From: Mycobacterium spongiae
GTDB lineage: Bacteria; Actinomycetota; Actinomycetes; Mycobacteriales; Mycobacteriaceae
DNA length: 64,000 nucleotides
Assembly: GCF_018278905.1 (NCBI RefSeq)
Contig: NZ_CP046600.1
Location: 4,960,001 to 5,024,000, forward strand
Direction: 5' to 3'
The translations under genes were made by a program, and so were the position numbers. Positions 19,985 to 28,609 of this stretch are shown here, one piece after another. The notes below the pieces were generated by a model, which searched no databases, was not told the origin of the DNA, and was given only the letters and a program-made list of their open reading frames with translations. How positions within the stretch are numbered: the first letter of the stretch is position 1; each line of letters opens with the position of its first letter.

Positions 19985-20056
19985 GCCTCCTTAGCTCAGT
20001 GGTAGAGCACTCGCCTTGTAAGCGAGCGGTCGTCAGTTCAATCCTGACAGGGGGCT
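19985..20056 (+). tRNA. tRNA-Thr (anticodon TGT)
   Basis: The 72-base sequence folds as a standard cloverleaf: acceptor arm GCCTCCT pairing with AGGGGGC, D-arm TAGCTCAGTGGTAGAGC, anticodon arm CTCGC-CTTGTAA-GCGAG with TGT at 20017-20019, and T-arm GTCAG-TTCAATC-CTGAC. CCA is not encoded. It marks the edge of the accessory region that follows. Confidence 0.97.
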
Positions 20057-20155
20057 CTGGCCTTCGGGCATGCTGATCGACTTCGCAGCATCATGGTCAC
20101 CAAACTGGGTCAAGATCACCTGTTAGGTCGTGTTGTTTGGTGGTTGAATTGCGAT

Positions 20156-22549
20156 ATGCGTACGGCGCCGACGGCCGTGCCCGACAGCGATGCCAGCTCG
20201 AGCGCGCCGCCGGCTAGCGAAGAGGATTGGGTCGCTCGGCTGACGGAGGCCGCCGAGTCTGGGCAGTGCGTGGACTTGGCTCCCGGAGAAGCCCTTGAAC
20301 CTGCGAATGGGGCGACCTGGTGCCCGGAGCGGCAGGTCCCCGCTGCCGCCTTACGCGCAGTTCTCACATGCACGGGCCTCAACGTCGACAGCCGAGGTCT
20401 GCGGATTAGGGGTGCGCGCTTCGTTGACGTGCTGGACTTGGACTATGTGGTGTTTCACCATCCGCTCCACCTGATCGATTGCTCGCTCGAAGCGATGCTT
20501 AGCGCAACCGGGGCGAGTTTTCTTGCTCTGAATCTCCGGGGGACTCATCTGCCCGGTATTGACGTGGAGTGGTCCGAGATAGCGGGATCAATGTTCGCCG
20601 GGAACGGGTTTGAATCGACCGGTGCATTCTGCGCGATGGGGGCCAGGATCCACGGCGACCTCGACCTGCGCGGCGCCAGACTCAACAACCCCGACGGTGC
20701 CGCGCTGGTCCTCAACGTCGCCGAGATCGGTGGTGGCGTGTTCGCCGGGGACGGCTTCCGGGCGGACGGAGAAATCTGCGCGATGGGGGCCAGCATCAAG
20801 GGCGACCTCAGGCTCAGCGGCGCCACCCTCAATAGCTCCAGCGGCCGCGTCCTCAATCTCGACGTCGCCGAGATCGGTGGTGGCGTGTTCGCCGGGGACG
20901 GCTTTGAATCCAACGGGGAAATCCGCGCCTGGGATGTCCGGATCAAAGACCAACTCGACCTCAATGGCGCCACACTCAACAACCCCACCGGCTGCGCCCT
21001 CAACCTCTTCGGCGCCGACGTCGGCAGTAGCGTGTTCGCCGGGCAGGGCTTCGAAGCCAATGGAGAAATCCTCGCCTGGGATGCGAGGATCAAAGGCCAA
21101 CTGTTCCTCAGCGGCGCCACACTCAACAACCCCAAAGCCCGCGCGCTGAGCCTCGACGTCGCCGAGATCGGTGGTGGCGTGTTCGCCGGGGACGGCTTCC
21201 ACGCCAACGGCGAGATCCGCGCCATGGCGGCCAGGACCAAAGGCCAAATCTTCCTCAGCGGCGCCACACTCAACAATCCGAACGGCCGCGCCCTCAGCCT
21301 CAGCGGCGCCGAGATCGGCGGTAGCTTGGTCGCAGGGGACGGCTTCCACGCCGACGGAGAAATCCGCGCCTGGGATGCCACCATCAAGGGCCAACTCGAC
21401 CTCAGCGGCGCCACACTGAACAACCCCAACGGCCGCGCCCTCAACCTCAACGACGCCGAAATCGCCGGCAACGTGTTCACCGGGGACGGCCTCCACGCCA
21501 GCGGAGAGATCCGCGTCATGGGGGCCAGGATCCACGGCGACCTCAGGCTCAACGGCGCCACACTCAACAACCCCAACGGCCGCGCCCTTAGCCTCAACGG
21601 CGCTGAGATCGGCGATAGGGTGATCGCCACGGACGGCTTCCGGGCCGCCGGAGAAATCCGCGCCTGGGATGCCACCATCAAAGGCCAACTCGACCTCACC
21701 GGCGCCACACTCACCAACCCCAATGGCGTTGCCCTCAACCTGAAGACGGCAAAGCTCAGCGTGTTGACGCTGGCGCCCAAAACGGTGGAGGGGTCAATCG
21801 TGTTGGACCGGGCGGACATCGAGGATCTAGTCACCGCGTCCAACCAGCCGCCGCCTGTGGTGGCCACGGGTTGGAAACTCGGTGATATCCACGGACCACT
21901 TCGGCATGATTGCCGCAGTGCTAAAAATTGGCTCAACACCGCGCCGCCGTCGAAAGATCAAGCCCACCGACGCGGCCCGAAAGCATTCACACCTGTGCAG
22001 CCCTGGTATGAGCTGGCCAACGTCTATGACCGCAACGGTGATCCAGCAGCTGCCCGACATCTACGGTACGCAGCAGCGAACAAGACGACCAAACAGTCCC
22101 CGTGGCCGGCAAAATTGGTTCGCTGGATCTACGGGTTGCTGGTGGGCAACGGCTATCACCCGTGGTGGGCCGCGGGGTGGCTGCTTGTGGTTGTGGCGGT
22201 GGGGTCGTTGCTGGTGGTGTTAAATCAGGGTGACATCCGTCCGCCCCACGAGGTGGTCGCGAAGATAAACCCCGCGGAGCGGGAGGTCGCCGCCCAATTT
22301 TACTGTGATGAGCGGCATACCATTGTTAGTAAGAATCCTGAACTTCATGGTCATCCCTGCTTCACCCCGGTCACTTTTGCGCTGAACCACGTGCTGCCGG
22401 CCGCCGGTGAGGTCATCGAATCGAAGTGGGTCGTGGCACCTGACGCCACTCTCTGGCTCACAGTCGGTTTGCCGATGCTCAAATTCACCGCATATGTGCT
22501 ACTGGCTCTATTGGCCGCAGCGGTCACCGGACTGCTCCGAAAAACATAG
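20156..22549 (+). CDS. membrane-anchored repeat protein with eight exact 49-residue repeats
   Basis: About 797 residues from ATG 20156 (an upstream ATG at 20093 is too close to the tRNA to be likely). After a short lead, residues about 140-532 consist of eight consecutive 49-residue repeats of the form AEIGGGVFAGDGF, xADGEIRAWDAxIKG, QLDLSGATLNNPNGRALNL. Each has alternating small/hydrophobic positions, as in pentapeptide-repeat and other right-handed beta-helix solenoids. After the repeats come a polar linker (RRGPKAFTPVQPWYELANVYDRNG), a hydrophobic segment WWAAGWLLVVVAVGSLLVVL and a second one at the C-terminus (FTAYVLLALLAAAVTGLL). Similar actinobacterial proteins are often labelled membrane-associated oxidoreductase without evidence. 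Function unknown; no gene like it follows this tRNA in H37Rv as I recall. Confidence 0.85.
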   Translation: MRTAPTAVPDSDASSSAPPASEEDWVARLTEAAESGQCVDLAPGEALEPANGATWCPERQVPAAALRAVLTCTGLNVDSRGLRIRGARFVDVLDLDYVVFHHPLHLIDCSLEAMLSATGASFLALNLRGTHLPGIDVEWSEIAGSMFAGNGFESTGAFCAMGARIHGDLDLRGARLNNPDGAALVLNVAEIGGGVFAGDGFRADGEICAMGASIKGDLRLSGATLNSSSGRVLNLDVAEIGGGVFAGDGFESNGEIRAWDVRIKDQLDLNGATLNNPTGCALNLFGADVGSSVFAGQGFEANGEILAWDARIKGQLFLSGATLNNPKARALSLDVAEIGGGVFAGDGFHANGEIRAMAARTKGQIFLSGATLNNPNGRALSLSGAEIGGSLVAGDGFHADGEIRAWDATIKGQLDLSGATLNNPNGRALNLNDAEIAGNVFTGDGLHASGEIRVMGARIHGDLRLNGATLNNPNGRALSLNGAEIGDRVIATDGFRAAGEIRAWDATIKGQLDLTGATLTNPNGVALNLKTAKLSVLTLAPKTVEGSIVLDRADIEDLVTASNQPPPVVATGWKLGDIHGPLRHDCRSAKNWLNTAPPSKDQAHRRGPKAFTPVQPWYELANVYDRNGDPAAARHLRYAAANKTTKQSPWPAKLVRWIYGLLVGNGYHPWWAAGWLLVVVAVGSLLVVLNQGDIRPPHEVVAKINPAEREVAAQFYCDERHTIVSKNPELHGHPCFTPVTFALNHVLPAAGEVIESKWVVAPDATLWLTVGLPMLKFTAYVLLALLAAAVTGLLRKT
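20574..21749 (+). repeat. eight tandem 147-bp in-frame repeats
   Basis: The motif CCGAGATCGG or a close variant recurs at 20574, 20721, 20868, 21015, 21162, 21309, 21456 and 21603, a constant period of 147 bp. Several units share long identical stretches, such as GGTGGTGGCGTGTTCGCCGG in units 2, 3 and 5. The period is preserved without any indel. Confidence 0.92.
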
Positions 22550-22588
22550 GCACCCGCCAGGTATCGGTTGATCCCTCACGTCGCCTTG

Positions 22589-22610
22589 GCCGGCGGCAAG
22601 CCGCGCCGGC
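22589..22610. terminator. hairpin between convergent genes
   Basis: GCCGGCG (22589-22595) and CGCCGGC (22604-22610) form a 7-bp stem with an 8-base loop, in the 69-base gap between the repeat-protein stop and the amidohydrolase stop. It could terminate both genes. Confidence 0.4.
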
Positions 22611-22618
22611 GCGGATTC

Positions 22619-23926
22619 TCAGCCCGTTGCCGAGTCCGTCGCGACGTCGGCCAGCGGCTCCGCATCTGTCAGCCAATGACGTCCCGCAGCGCGCGCCGCC
22701 TCCCACTTGGGGATGCTGACGCTGTCGTCTTGGCCCAGATCTTCCGGAGTCGGGCCGATCCGCGCGGCCAGGCCAGCCAGCGCGCCCATGTCGAAGTTGT
22801 ACACCTCAGCCGCCTCCAGACCCAGGATCTGTCGCGTCTCCTGGATGGGGATGTCCCAGAACGAGCGGCGCAGCCACTCCCGGGTATGCGGCCAAGTCCC
22901 CTCCGGATGGGGGAAGTCGTTACCCCACAGCATGTTCGAGACACCGATCTCGTAGCGCCGCGCCAGCTCCCGGCGCTCCGTGGTGGTGGCCCCGATAAAG
23001 CAGTTGCGGTCGAAATAGGCCGAGGGCGGCATCGTCAGATCGCCCTCCAGCTGACGGCTCATCTTCTTGGCGGAATGCTCACGCAAGTAGCGAGTGTCCA
23101 TCAGCCAGAGCAGATCATTGGCCCAGAACGCCCCGCACTCGGTGGCCCCCCATCGCAGCCGAGGGAAGCGCTCGAACACCCCCGACCACAGCGCGAACCA
23201 CAGGGGGCGGACCCCCCACCAGCGCACCTCGGTGACATAGATGCCCAGGTGCCCGCCAAACTCCTCCTGCGGGGCGGCGCCGACGTGGGTGTGCACCGGC
23301 ATCTGCAGGTCCTGGCAGGCAGCCCAGACCTTGTCGTAGCGGCGGTCGTGGTAAGGCGGGTAGCCGCCCCAGAGCGCAGGGATCATGATCCCGCCCCGTA
23401 GCCCGGACTCGGCGGCTCGGCTGATCTCGGCCACCGCCGCGTCGACGTCGGCCAGAATCGGCACGACCGCGACCCCGGCCCGCCGCTCCGGGCTGTGGCT
23501 ACACAACTCGGCCAACCAGCGGTTATGCGCTCGCGCTCCAGCCATGGCCCGCCCCGGGTCGAGGTCGCCCGACTGAGCCAGACCCGCCCCGAACGGAGCT
23601 CCGGCGACCCCGGACACGGCGTCGGCGTCGGGGAAAATGACCTCGCCGACCACGCCGTCACCGTCGAGCTCTTTGTCCCGCAAGCCGACGTCCCATCCGC
23701 CGGCAATACCGTCTCCATGCTCGGAGAACCATTGCTCGGCGAACTCCTCGTCGATGAACCCACCGACCTGCGCTGCGGCAGCCTTCTCGAGCAGGTACTC
23801 CTCGAAATCCTCTCGGTATTCCGGGTCGACGTACTCGCGGTACTGCTCGGTCGGCAGCTCGGCATGGCAGTCTGCGGAAATGATGACGTAGGGGTCCATG
23901 GGGTTCATGGGGTTCATGGGGTTCAC
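22619..23926 (-). CDS. metal-dependent amidohydrolase (amidohydrolase_2 family), copy 2
   Basis: About 435 residues of the amidohydrolase_2 TIM-barrel family, which includes decarboxylases and hydrolases acting on aromatic or cyclic substrates. The metal site starts in VIISADCHAELP; VHTHVG supplies further ligands and WGNDFPHPEGTWP the conserved aspartate region. The start is unclear: GTG at 23924-23926 has AAAGGA 6 bases upstream, but three in-frame ATG codons follow in a 9-bp repeat. It ends the operon SDR, acetoacetate-decarboxylase-like, amidohydrolase, this gene. It is clearly paralogous to the preceding amidohydrolase (shared SADCHA, RAHNRWLA, PHxEGT). Substrate unknown. Confidence 0.85.
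   Translation of the reverse strand: MNPMNPMNPMDPYVIISADCHAELPTEQYREYVDPEYREDFEEYLLEKAAAAQVGGFIDEEFAEQWFSEHGDGIAGGWDVGLRDKELDGDGVVGEVIFPDADAVSGVAGAPFGAGLAQSGDLDPGRAMAGARAHNRWLAELCSHSPERRAGVAVVPILADVDAAVAEISRAAESGLRGGIMIPALWGGYPPYHDRRYDKVWAACQDLQMPVHTHVGAAPQEEFGGHLGIYVTEVRWWGVRPLWFALWSGVFERFPRLRWGATECGAFWANDLLWLMDTRYLREHSAKKMSRQLEGDLTMPPSAYFDRNCFIGATTTERRELARRYEIGVSNMLWGNDFPHPEGTWPHTREWLRRSFWDIPIQETRQILGLEAAEVYNFDMGALAGLAARIGPTPEDLGQDDSVSIPKWEAARAAGRHWLTDAEPLADVATDSATG
23897..23926 (-). repeat. 9-bp tandem repeat at an amidohydrolase start
   Basis: On the minus strand ATGAACCCC is repeated after GTGAACCCC and ends in ATGGACCCC. This encodes an Asn-Pro-Met series at the N-terminus and provides four alternative start codons in one frame. 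Confidence 0.8.
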
Positions 23927-23939
23927 ATTGATCCTTTCG

Positions 23940-25154
23940 CTACCAGGCGCGTATGGGGTCGGCTTCGAACGCGGTGCTGCTCGCGTCAGCGGGCACGGCG
24001 GGCAGTGTCTCGGCGACCTCGGCGACAGTCGGGCCGATCCGGTCGACCAGCGGTGCAAGCGCCTCGAGGTCAAAGCCATACACGGCCGCCGCGGTGCCGC
24101 CCACCATGGCCGCCACCTCGTCTGTCGGGACGTCGCTGAAGGTGTGACGCAGCGCTTCGCGGGTATAGGGCGCGGTCCCCTCGAGGTGCGGGTAGTCGCT
24201 TCCCCACATGATCCGGTCGACGCCGATGTCATGACGCTCGGCACACTCGACCGGCCGAAGGAAGCTGGCACCGACGTAGCACTGTCGGTTCCAGTACTCG
24301 CTGGGCTTAAGGGTGAGGGAACCGGCCGTAGGCCCGGCGAAGCGGGCGATCGCCGAATTCGGTCGCCCATAGCGGACCGTTGCAACGTCGAGCGAGGTGA
24401 GGGTCGCCGGTATCCACCCCGCGCCCTGCTCGGTGAAGACCACGGTGAGGTCCGGATGACGATCGAGGGCGCCGCTCAGAATCAGGTGCCACAGCGCCCG
24501 GTGTGCCCACCAGTGTGTCTCATACACCCAGACCGCGAACGAGCTGTCCCACCCATCGGTCGGGCTCGGTCCGGCACTGCCGCCGTGGTGGTTGACCACG
24601 ACGCCGGCTTCCTCGCACGCCGCCCACAGCGGCTCCCAATGCTCGGCGTAGAGCGGGGGGATGCCGGTACCGGGGACGACCCCGGGCAGCAGCATCCCGC
24701 CCCGCAGGCCCAGCTTGGCGATGTGTGCCACCTCAGCGACGGCTTCGTCGAGGTCCCCAAGCAGGATCTGGCCCACCCCGGCGCGCCGATCGGGAGACAA
24801 ACTGCAGAAGTCGGCCAGCCAGCGATTGTGGGCACGCAGCCCGGCCCAGCGCAGCTCCAGCTCTCGCGGGGTTTGCGGCGGTGGAGCGGCCAGACTTCCG
24901 TGCGGAAAGAATGGCGGCACCGTATTGGGGTAGATCACCTCCCCCGCGATGCCCTCCCGATCCAGCTCACCGTTGCGGCGATCGCTGTTCCAGTTGCGCT
25001 CGGCGTCGGGGTCGGTGAGGTCGGCAAACGGGTTCACATATGTTTCCGCCCAGCCGTCAAACTCCTCCCGGTACCGCGGATCGAGGTAGTCGCGGTAATC
25101 GAGCAGGTCGGCGCCGGCGTGACAGTCAGCGGAAATGACCGGGTACCGGTCCAT
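23940..25154 (-). CDS. metal-dependent amidohydrolase (amidohydrolase_2 family), copy 1
   Basis: A 404-residue paralogue of the next gene. The N-terminus is MDRYPVISADCHAGADLLDY (metal-binding DxH-type start). Further landmarks are RAHNRWLADFCSLSPDRRAG, VVVNHHGGSAG and the aspartate motif WGSDYPHLEGTAPYTREAL. It starts 3 bases after the stop of the decarboxylase-like gene, and its own stop is 13 bases before the start of copy 2, so the genes are cotranscribed. The family includes enzymes that hydrolyse or decarboxylate ring compounds, often with partner subunits; two adjacent paralogues might form one heteromeric enzyme. This is an inference. Confidence 0.87.
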   Translation of the reverse strand: MDRYPVISADCHAGADLLDYRDYLDPRYREEFDGWAETYVNPFADLTDPDAERNWNSDRRNGELDREGIAGEVIYPNTVPPFFPHGSLAAPPPQTPRELELRWAGLRAHNRWLADFCSLSPDRRAGVGQILLGDLDEAVAEVAHIAKLGLRGGMLLPGVVPGTGIPPLYAEHWEPLWAACEEAGVVVNHHGGSAGPSPTDGWDSSFAVWVYETHWWAHRALWHLILSGALDRHPDLTVVFTEQGAGWIPATLTSLDVATVRYGRPNSAIARFAGPTAGSLTLKPSEYWNRQCYVGASFLRPVECAERHDIGVDRIMWGSDYPHLEGTAPYTREALRHTFSDVPTDEVAAMVGGTAAAVYGFDLEALAPLVDRIGPTVAEVAETLPAVPADASSTAFEADPIRAW

Positions 25155-25157
25155 GAG

Positions 25158-25961
25158 CTATACCCGCGCCGGCTCGGGGATCGGGGCGGCCAACGCGGCC
25201 GGGTCGTCGTAGCGCTGGTGCACATACGGCAGCAGCCACTCTTGCGGCACGCGTGCCGCGATTCGCCCTACCTGGATGGTGCGCCGACGGCACCAGGTGA
25301 TCGACCTGATCTGGCGGACCACGACATCGGCTATCGGGTCAATTGGCGATTCTCCGAGCTCCAGAGTGCCGTCGATATTCTCCAGCAGCTCGTAGTGCCG
25401 GTGGTACTCGCCGTAGACGAGGTGGGGGTCGGTGATGCCGTCGCCGTCGGGGGCACGCAGGAACTTGAAGTAGAACTCGGTGTCCATCCGGTCGGGCGGC
25501 AACTCGGCCGGGCCGGCGACCTGGCCTTCCACTCTGATGAGCTGATAGCCCAGGCGGTCAACGAGCCCGGTGACGCGATCGTCAACACGCTCCACCCGAA
25601 TGTCGGCCAGCTTCTTGGGCTCGCCGAACGTTTCGCGCCCACCCGTGACCGACTGTTCGGTCGACTGCGGCATGAGCAGCGGGTAGTCGCCGTGGAGGTC
25701 GCCGTGCCGGGCGGTCACCGAGAACACTGCCGACCCGAACGGCGGCTTGCCGGCTATCCGGACCCGCTGAACCTGGACCCGCACCAGGGGTTCCTCGGCC
25801 GGCTCCAGCGGCTTGGGCAGCACCGCCGCGACAACCTCCGGATCGGTGAGGTAGCTGACGGTCACCGCCTCGGTGGCGATCGGCGCCTTGGTGGCGTCGA
25901 CTTCGTGGTCGACCTGCGCCTCGGGTGGGCGGGGACCGTAGCGGACTGCGGCGGTGCTCAT
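25158..25961 (-). CDS. acetoacetate decarboxylase-like protein
   Basis: A 267-residue protein of the acetoacetate decarboxylase (ADC) superfamily, which uses a Schiff-base lysine to decarboxylate or condense beta-keto or alpha-keto acids. The diagnostic segment GRETFGEPKKLADIRV contains the catalytic lysine and the GxPK motif. VTVSYLTDPEVVAAVLPKPLEP is the typical N-terminal strand region. The start ATG overlaps the SDR stop by 4 bases. Many ADC-like enzymes do not act on acetoacetate, so the substrate is open. It sits between the SDR and two amidohydrolases in a catabolic operon. Confidence 0.85.
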   Translation of the reverse strand: MSTAAVRYGPRPPEAQVDHEVDATKAPIATEAVTVSYLTDPEVVAAVLPKPLEPAEEPLVRVQVQRVRIAGKPPFGSAVFSVTARHGDLHGDYPLLMPQSTEQSVTGGRETFGEPKKLADIRVERVDDRVTGLVDRLGYQLIRVEGQVAGPAELPPDRMDTEFYFKFLRAPDGDGITDPHLVYGEYHRHYELLENIDGTLELGESPIDPIADVVVRQIRSITWCRRRTIQVGRIAARVPQEWLLPYVHQRYDDPAALAAPIPEPARV

Positions 25962-26896
25962 TGGTTTCCTCCTTCGGTGTCCGGCCCCCTGCCGGCGGTC
26001 TGGCTGAGGACGTCGACCAGGTAGTCGGGGTCGCTGCGGGCGAGGATTGATGCCGCCTTGCGGCTCACGACCTCCTCGGTGGGGGCGGGCGGACCCATCA
26101 TCCAGAAGCGGTCCGCCCGGATTCCGGCAATCACCTGGTCAGCGACAGTCTCCAGCGGGGTGAATTCGACGCGTACGCCGCCGGCCTCGAAGCGCGCCAC
26201 GACCTCTGCCAGTGTCGGCTCGGGTGTGCGACGGTCCTGGGTCGCGGCGTAGCGCTTCGGCCGGTGCCGCCACGACTCCCAGATGCCGGTGTTCAAGAAG
26301 CCGCTGGGAAACAAGGCATGAGCCCGCACCCGCGTCCCGGTCATCTCCAGGTGCGTGTAGAGGCTTTCCGTAAGACAGAGCACCGCAGCCTTGGTCATGG
26401 GGTAAACCGCCATGGCCGGCCCGCCGGTGGCGCCGCGAGCAATCGGCGCGAATCCGCCGTTACCCGAGCAGGTGTTGACGACGTGCCCCTCCCCCTGCTC
26501 CAGCAGGATGGGCACGAAGGCCTTGATGCCGTGGATGACGCCCAGTACGTTGACGTCGATCCCCCAGCGCCAGTCCGCCAGGTCGTGTTCCCACATATAG
26601 CCTTCGGAGACCCCGCCCGTGCCGGCGTTGTTGCACACCACGTGAACCGCGCCGAAGCGCTGGAGCGCCTCGTGGGCCAGGGACTCGACCGAGGAATGAT
26701 CGGTGACATCAGTGACCACGCCGGCCACGTCGATGCCCTCGCCGGCAAGTTCCCGGGTCGCCTCATCCAGCGGTTCGGCGAGGAGATCCGCTAACAGCAC
26801 CTTCATGCCCTCCGCGCCGAACCGCCTGCCCATGGCCCGGCCGATGCCCCCGGCTCCCCCGGTTACGACCGCCACCTTGCCTTGGAGGTCCTTCAT
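25958..26896 (-). CDS. short-chain dehydrogenase/reductase
   Basis: A 312-residue SDR, the first gene of the operon. The cofactor motif is VTGGAGGIGRAMGRRF, the structural motif CNNAGTG, and the active site includes NTCSGNGG and MAVYPMTKAAVL (YxxxK). The start is ATG 26894-26896 (MKDLQGKVAVV); a much longer open frame to 27484 is non-coding-like and runs against the amidase gene. The C-terminal about 60 residues (DRFWMMGPPAPTEEVVSRKA) are longer than in FabG-type SDRs, as in steroid and alcohol SDRs of mycobacteria. The substrate is unknown. Confidence 0.9.
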   Translation of the reverse strand: MKDLQGKVAVVTGGAGGIGRAMGRRFGAEGMKVLLADLLAEPLDEATRELAGEGIDVAGVVTDVTDHSSVESLAHEALQRFGAVHVVCNNAGTGGVSEGYMWEHDLADWRWGIDVNVLGVIHGIKAFVPILLEQGEGHVVNTCSGNGGFAPIARGATGGPAMAVYPMTKAAVLCLTESLYTHLEMTGTRVRAHALFPSGFLNTGIWESWRHRPKRYAATQDRRTPEPTLAEVVARFEAGGVRVEFTPLETVADQVIAGIRADRFWMMGPPAPTEEVVSRKAASILARSDPDYLVDVLSQTAGRGPDTEGGNQ

Positions 26897-27083
26897 TAGC
26901 GCAATCGTCACACGCTCGCGCATGCCGCCGCAATAAGTCTTTTCATACGAAAACCCGAAACGATGGCTTGGTGTCTCTTCTGGCGCTCGCAGCGGGTCGT
27001 GGACCAGGCGTTCAGCGGTCGAAATCGGCCGCAGTTGCGGGGATCGACGAGGATTCGTGTTCCCTGGTCGGCGTCGCGGATCA

Positions 27084-27089
27084 TAGGAT
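27084..27089 (+). promoter_or_regulatory. -10 element TAGGAT, leaderless promoter of the amidase
   Basis: TAGGAT fits TAnnnT and ends exactly 6 bases before the ATG at 27096; no ribosome site is visible between. Confidence 0.5.
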
Positions 27090-27095
27090 CGGCCA

Positions 27096-28592
27096 ATGCA
27101 TCTTGACGAGTACATGTCGCTGGATGCGACGGCGTTGGCCGAGCTGGTGCAGCGCAAGCACGTCACCCCAGCCGAACTCCTCACCCTGGCGCGACAACGC
27201 GCCGACGGGGTCAATACCACGCTCAACGCAATCGTTGGTCGGCTCGACGACGTCGCCGACGCCCAAGCCGCGGATCCGGATCTGCAGGGGGCGCTTGCCG
27301 GTGTTCCGTTTCTGATCAAAGACCTCGCGCAGGAGTATCGAGGTTTCCCCACCTCATCGGGGTCCCGCTCGCTGGCCAACGACGTAGCCGACCAACACGC
27401 GCTGGTCACGCAGCGATTCTTGGATGCGGGTCTGGTGATCTTTGGCAAAACCAACACCCCCGAGTTCGGGGCCAAGGGCGTCACCGAATCCGATTACTGG
27501 GGTCCGGCTCGAAACCCGTGGAATACCGGACGGACGCCCGGCGGCTCGTCGGGTGGATCGGCAGCGGCGGTCGCGGCGGGGATCGTCCCGGCGGCCGGAG
27601 CCAACGACGGTGGCGGATCGATCCGAATTCCCGCCGCCTGCAACGGGCTCATCGGCCTCAAGCCCAGCCGGGGATTGGCACCCTACGGCCCGCAAACCGG
27701 GGAGTCGATGTTCGGGATGGCAACCCAGGGTGTCGTTTCGCGCACCGTCCGCGACAGCGCCGCCCTCTATGACGCGATCATTGGCCCCAATCCGCGCGCG
27801 GCCTATCAGGTCGCGCTTCCCGACCGTCCATTCGTCGAGCACATCAAGGATCGTCCGGGCGTCCTGAGAATTGGCTACTCAACTTCCTCTGCCATTAACC
27901 ATCATCCCGACCGGGAAGCGATCGCCGCAGTCGACGAGGCGGCGACGCTGTTGCGCGACTTGGGCCACCAGGTTGAGGAGGTCAAGCCGCCCTACGACGA
28001 CGCCGCATTGGCGCGCGACTTCCTCACCATCTGGTTCGGGCAGCTGTACCAGCAAGTCGTCGAGATCAAACGCCGAATCGGCGCCCGCGACAGCGACTTT
28101 GAGGCCGACACTCTGGCCATGTCGGAGCTCGGCCGATCAGCCGGCATCAAGGCGCCGATGCTCGCACTGGAAAACACAAACAACTACGTCCAGTCCCTGG
28201 CGGCGTTCCACGAGAACCACGACTACTTCCTGACCCCCACGCTGGCCACTGCACCGCTTATGGTCGGTGCCACCACAACGTCGCAGCGCTTGCAGATGGC
28301 AGCCCGGATCATGAGCAGGTTGCGCGCCGGAAAAGTGATGGCGCTCAGCGGAATCATGGACGAGCTCATTCAGGAGAGCCTGGGTTGGGTGCCCTACACA
28401 CAGCTCGCGAACCTTACGGGGCGCCCCGCCATCAGCGTGCCGCTGCATTGGACGGATGCCGGGCTGCCGTTGGGCGTGCAGTTTGTCGGACGGCTGGGCG
28501 CCGACGGCGATCTCCTCCAATTGGCGGCGCAACTCGAAGAAGCGCGTCCCTGGTCCCACCGGCATCCGGCTCCGACCTCGCCGACGAGCTAG
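27096..28592 (+). CDS. amidase (amidase-signature family)
   Basis: A 498-residue amidase-signature enzyme that hydrolyses amides using a Ser-cisSer-Lys triad. The triad is intact: Lys75 in [10 protein letters not shown], Ser151 in [12 protein letters not shown] and Ser175 in [14 protein letters not shown]. The spacings match the family (76 and 24 residues). The C-terminus with [13 protein letters not shown] and [20 protein letters not shown] is also typical. It is divergent from the SDR operon with a 199-base gap and convergent with the small regulator gene (17 bases). Not a GatA, since no gatB/gatC neighbours are present. Substrate unknown. Confidence 0.93.
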   Translation: MHLDEYMSLDATALAELVQRKHVTPAELLTLARQRADGVNTTLNAIVGRLDDVADAQAADPDLQGALAGVPFLIKDLAQEYRGFPTSSGSRSLANDVADQHALVTQRFLDAGLVIFGKTNTPEFGAKGVTESDYWGPARNPWNTGRTPGGSSGGSAAAVAAGIVPAAGANDGGGSIRIPAACNGLIGLKPSRGLAPYGPQTGESMFGMATQGVVSRTVRDSAALYDAIIGPNPRAAYQVALPDRPFVEHIKDRPGVLRIGYSTSSAINHHPDREAIAAVDEAATLLRDLGHQVEEVKPPYDDAALARDFLTIWFGQLYQQVVEIKRRIGARDSDFEADTLAMSELGRSAGIKAPMLALENTNNYVQSLAAFHENHDYFLTPTLATAPLMVGATTTSQRLQMAARIMSRLRAGKVMALSGIMDELIQESLGWVPYTQLANLTGRPAISVPLHWTDAGLPLGVQFVGRLGADGDLLQLAAQLEEARPWSHRHPAPTSPTS

Positions 28593-28609
28593 ATTGCGCC
28601 GCCCGCCGA

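Noticed and set aside
20545..21939. Long minus-strand frames (464 and 366 codons) across the 147-bp repeats
   Set aside because: The repeat period is a multiple of three, so any frame without a stop in one unit stays open in all. The plus frame extends into a linker and membrane segments and is the coding one.
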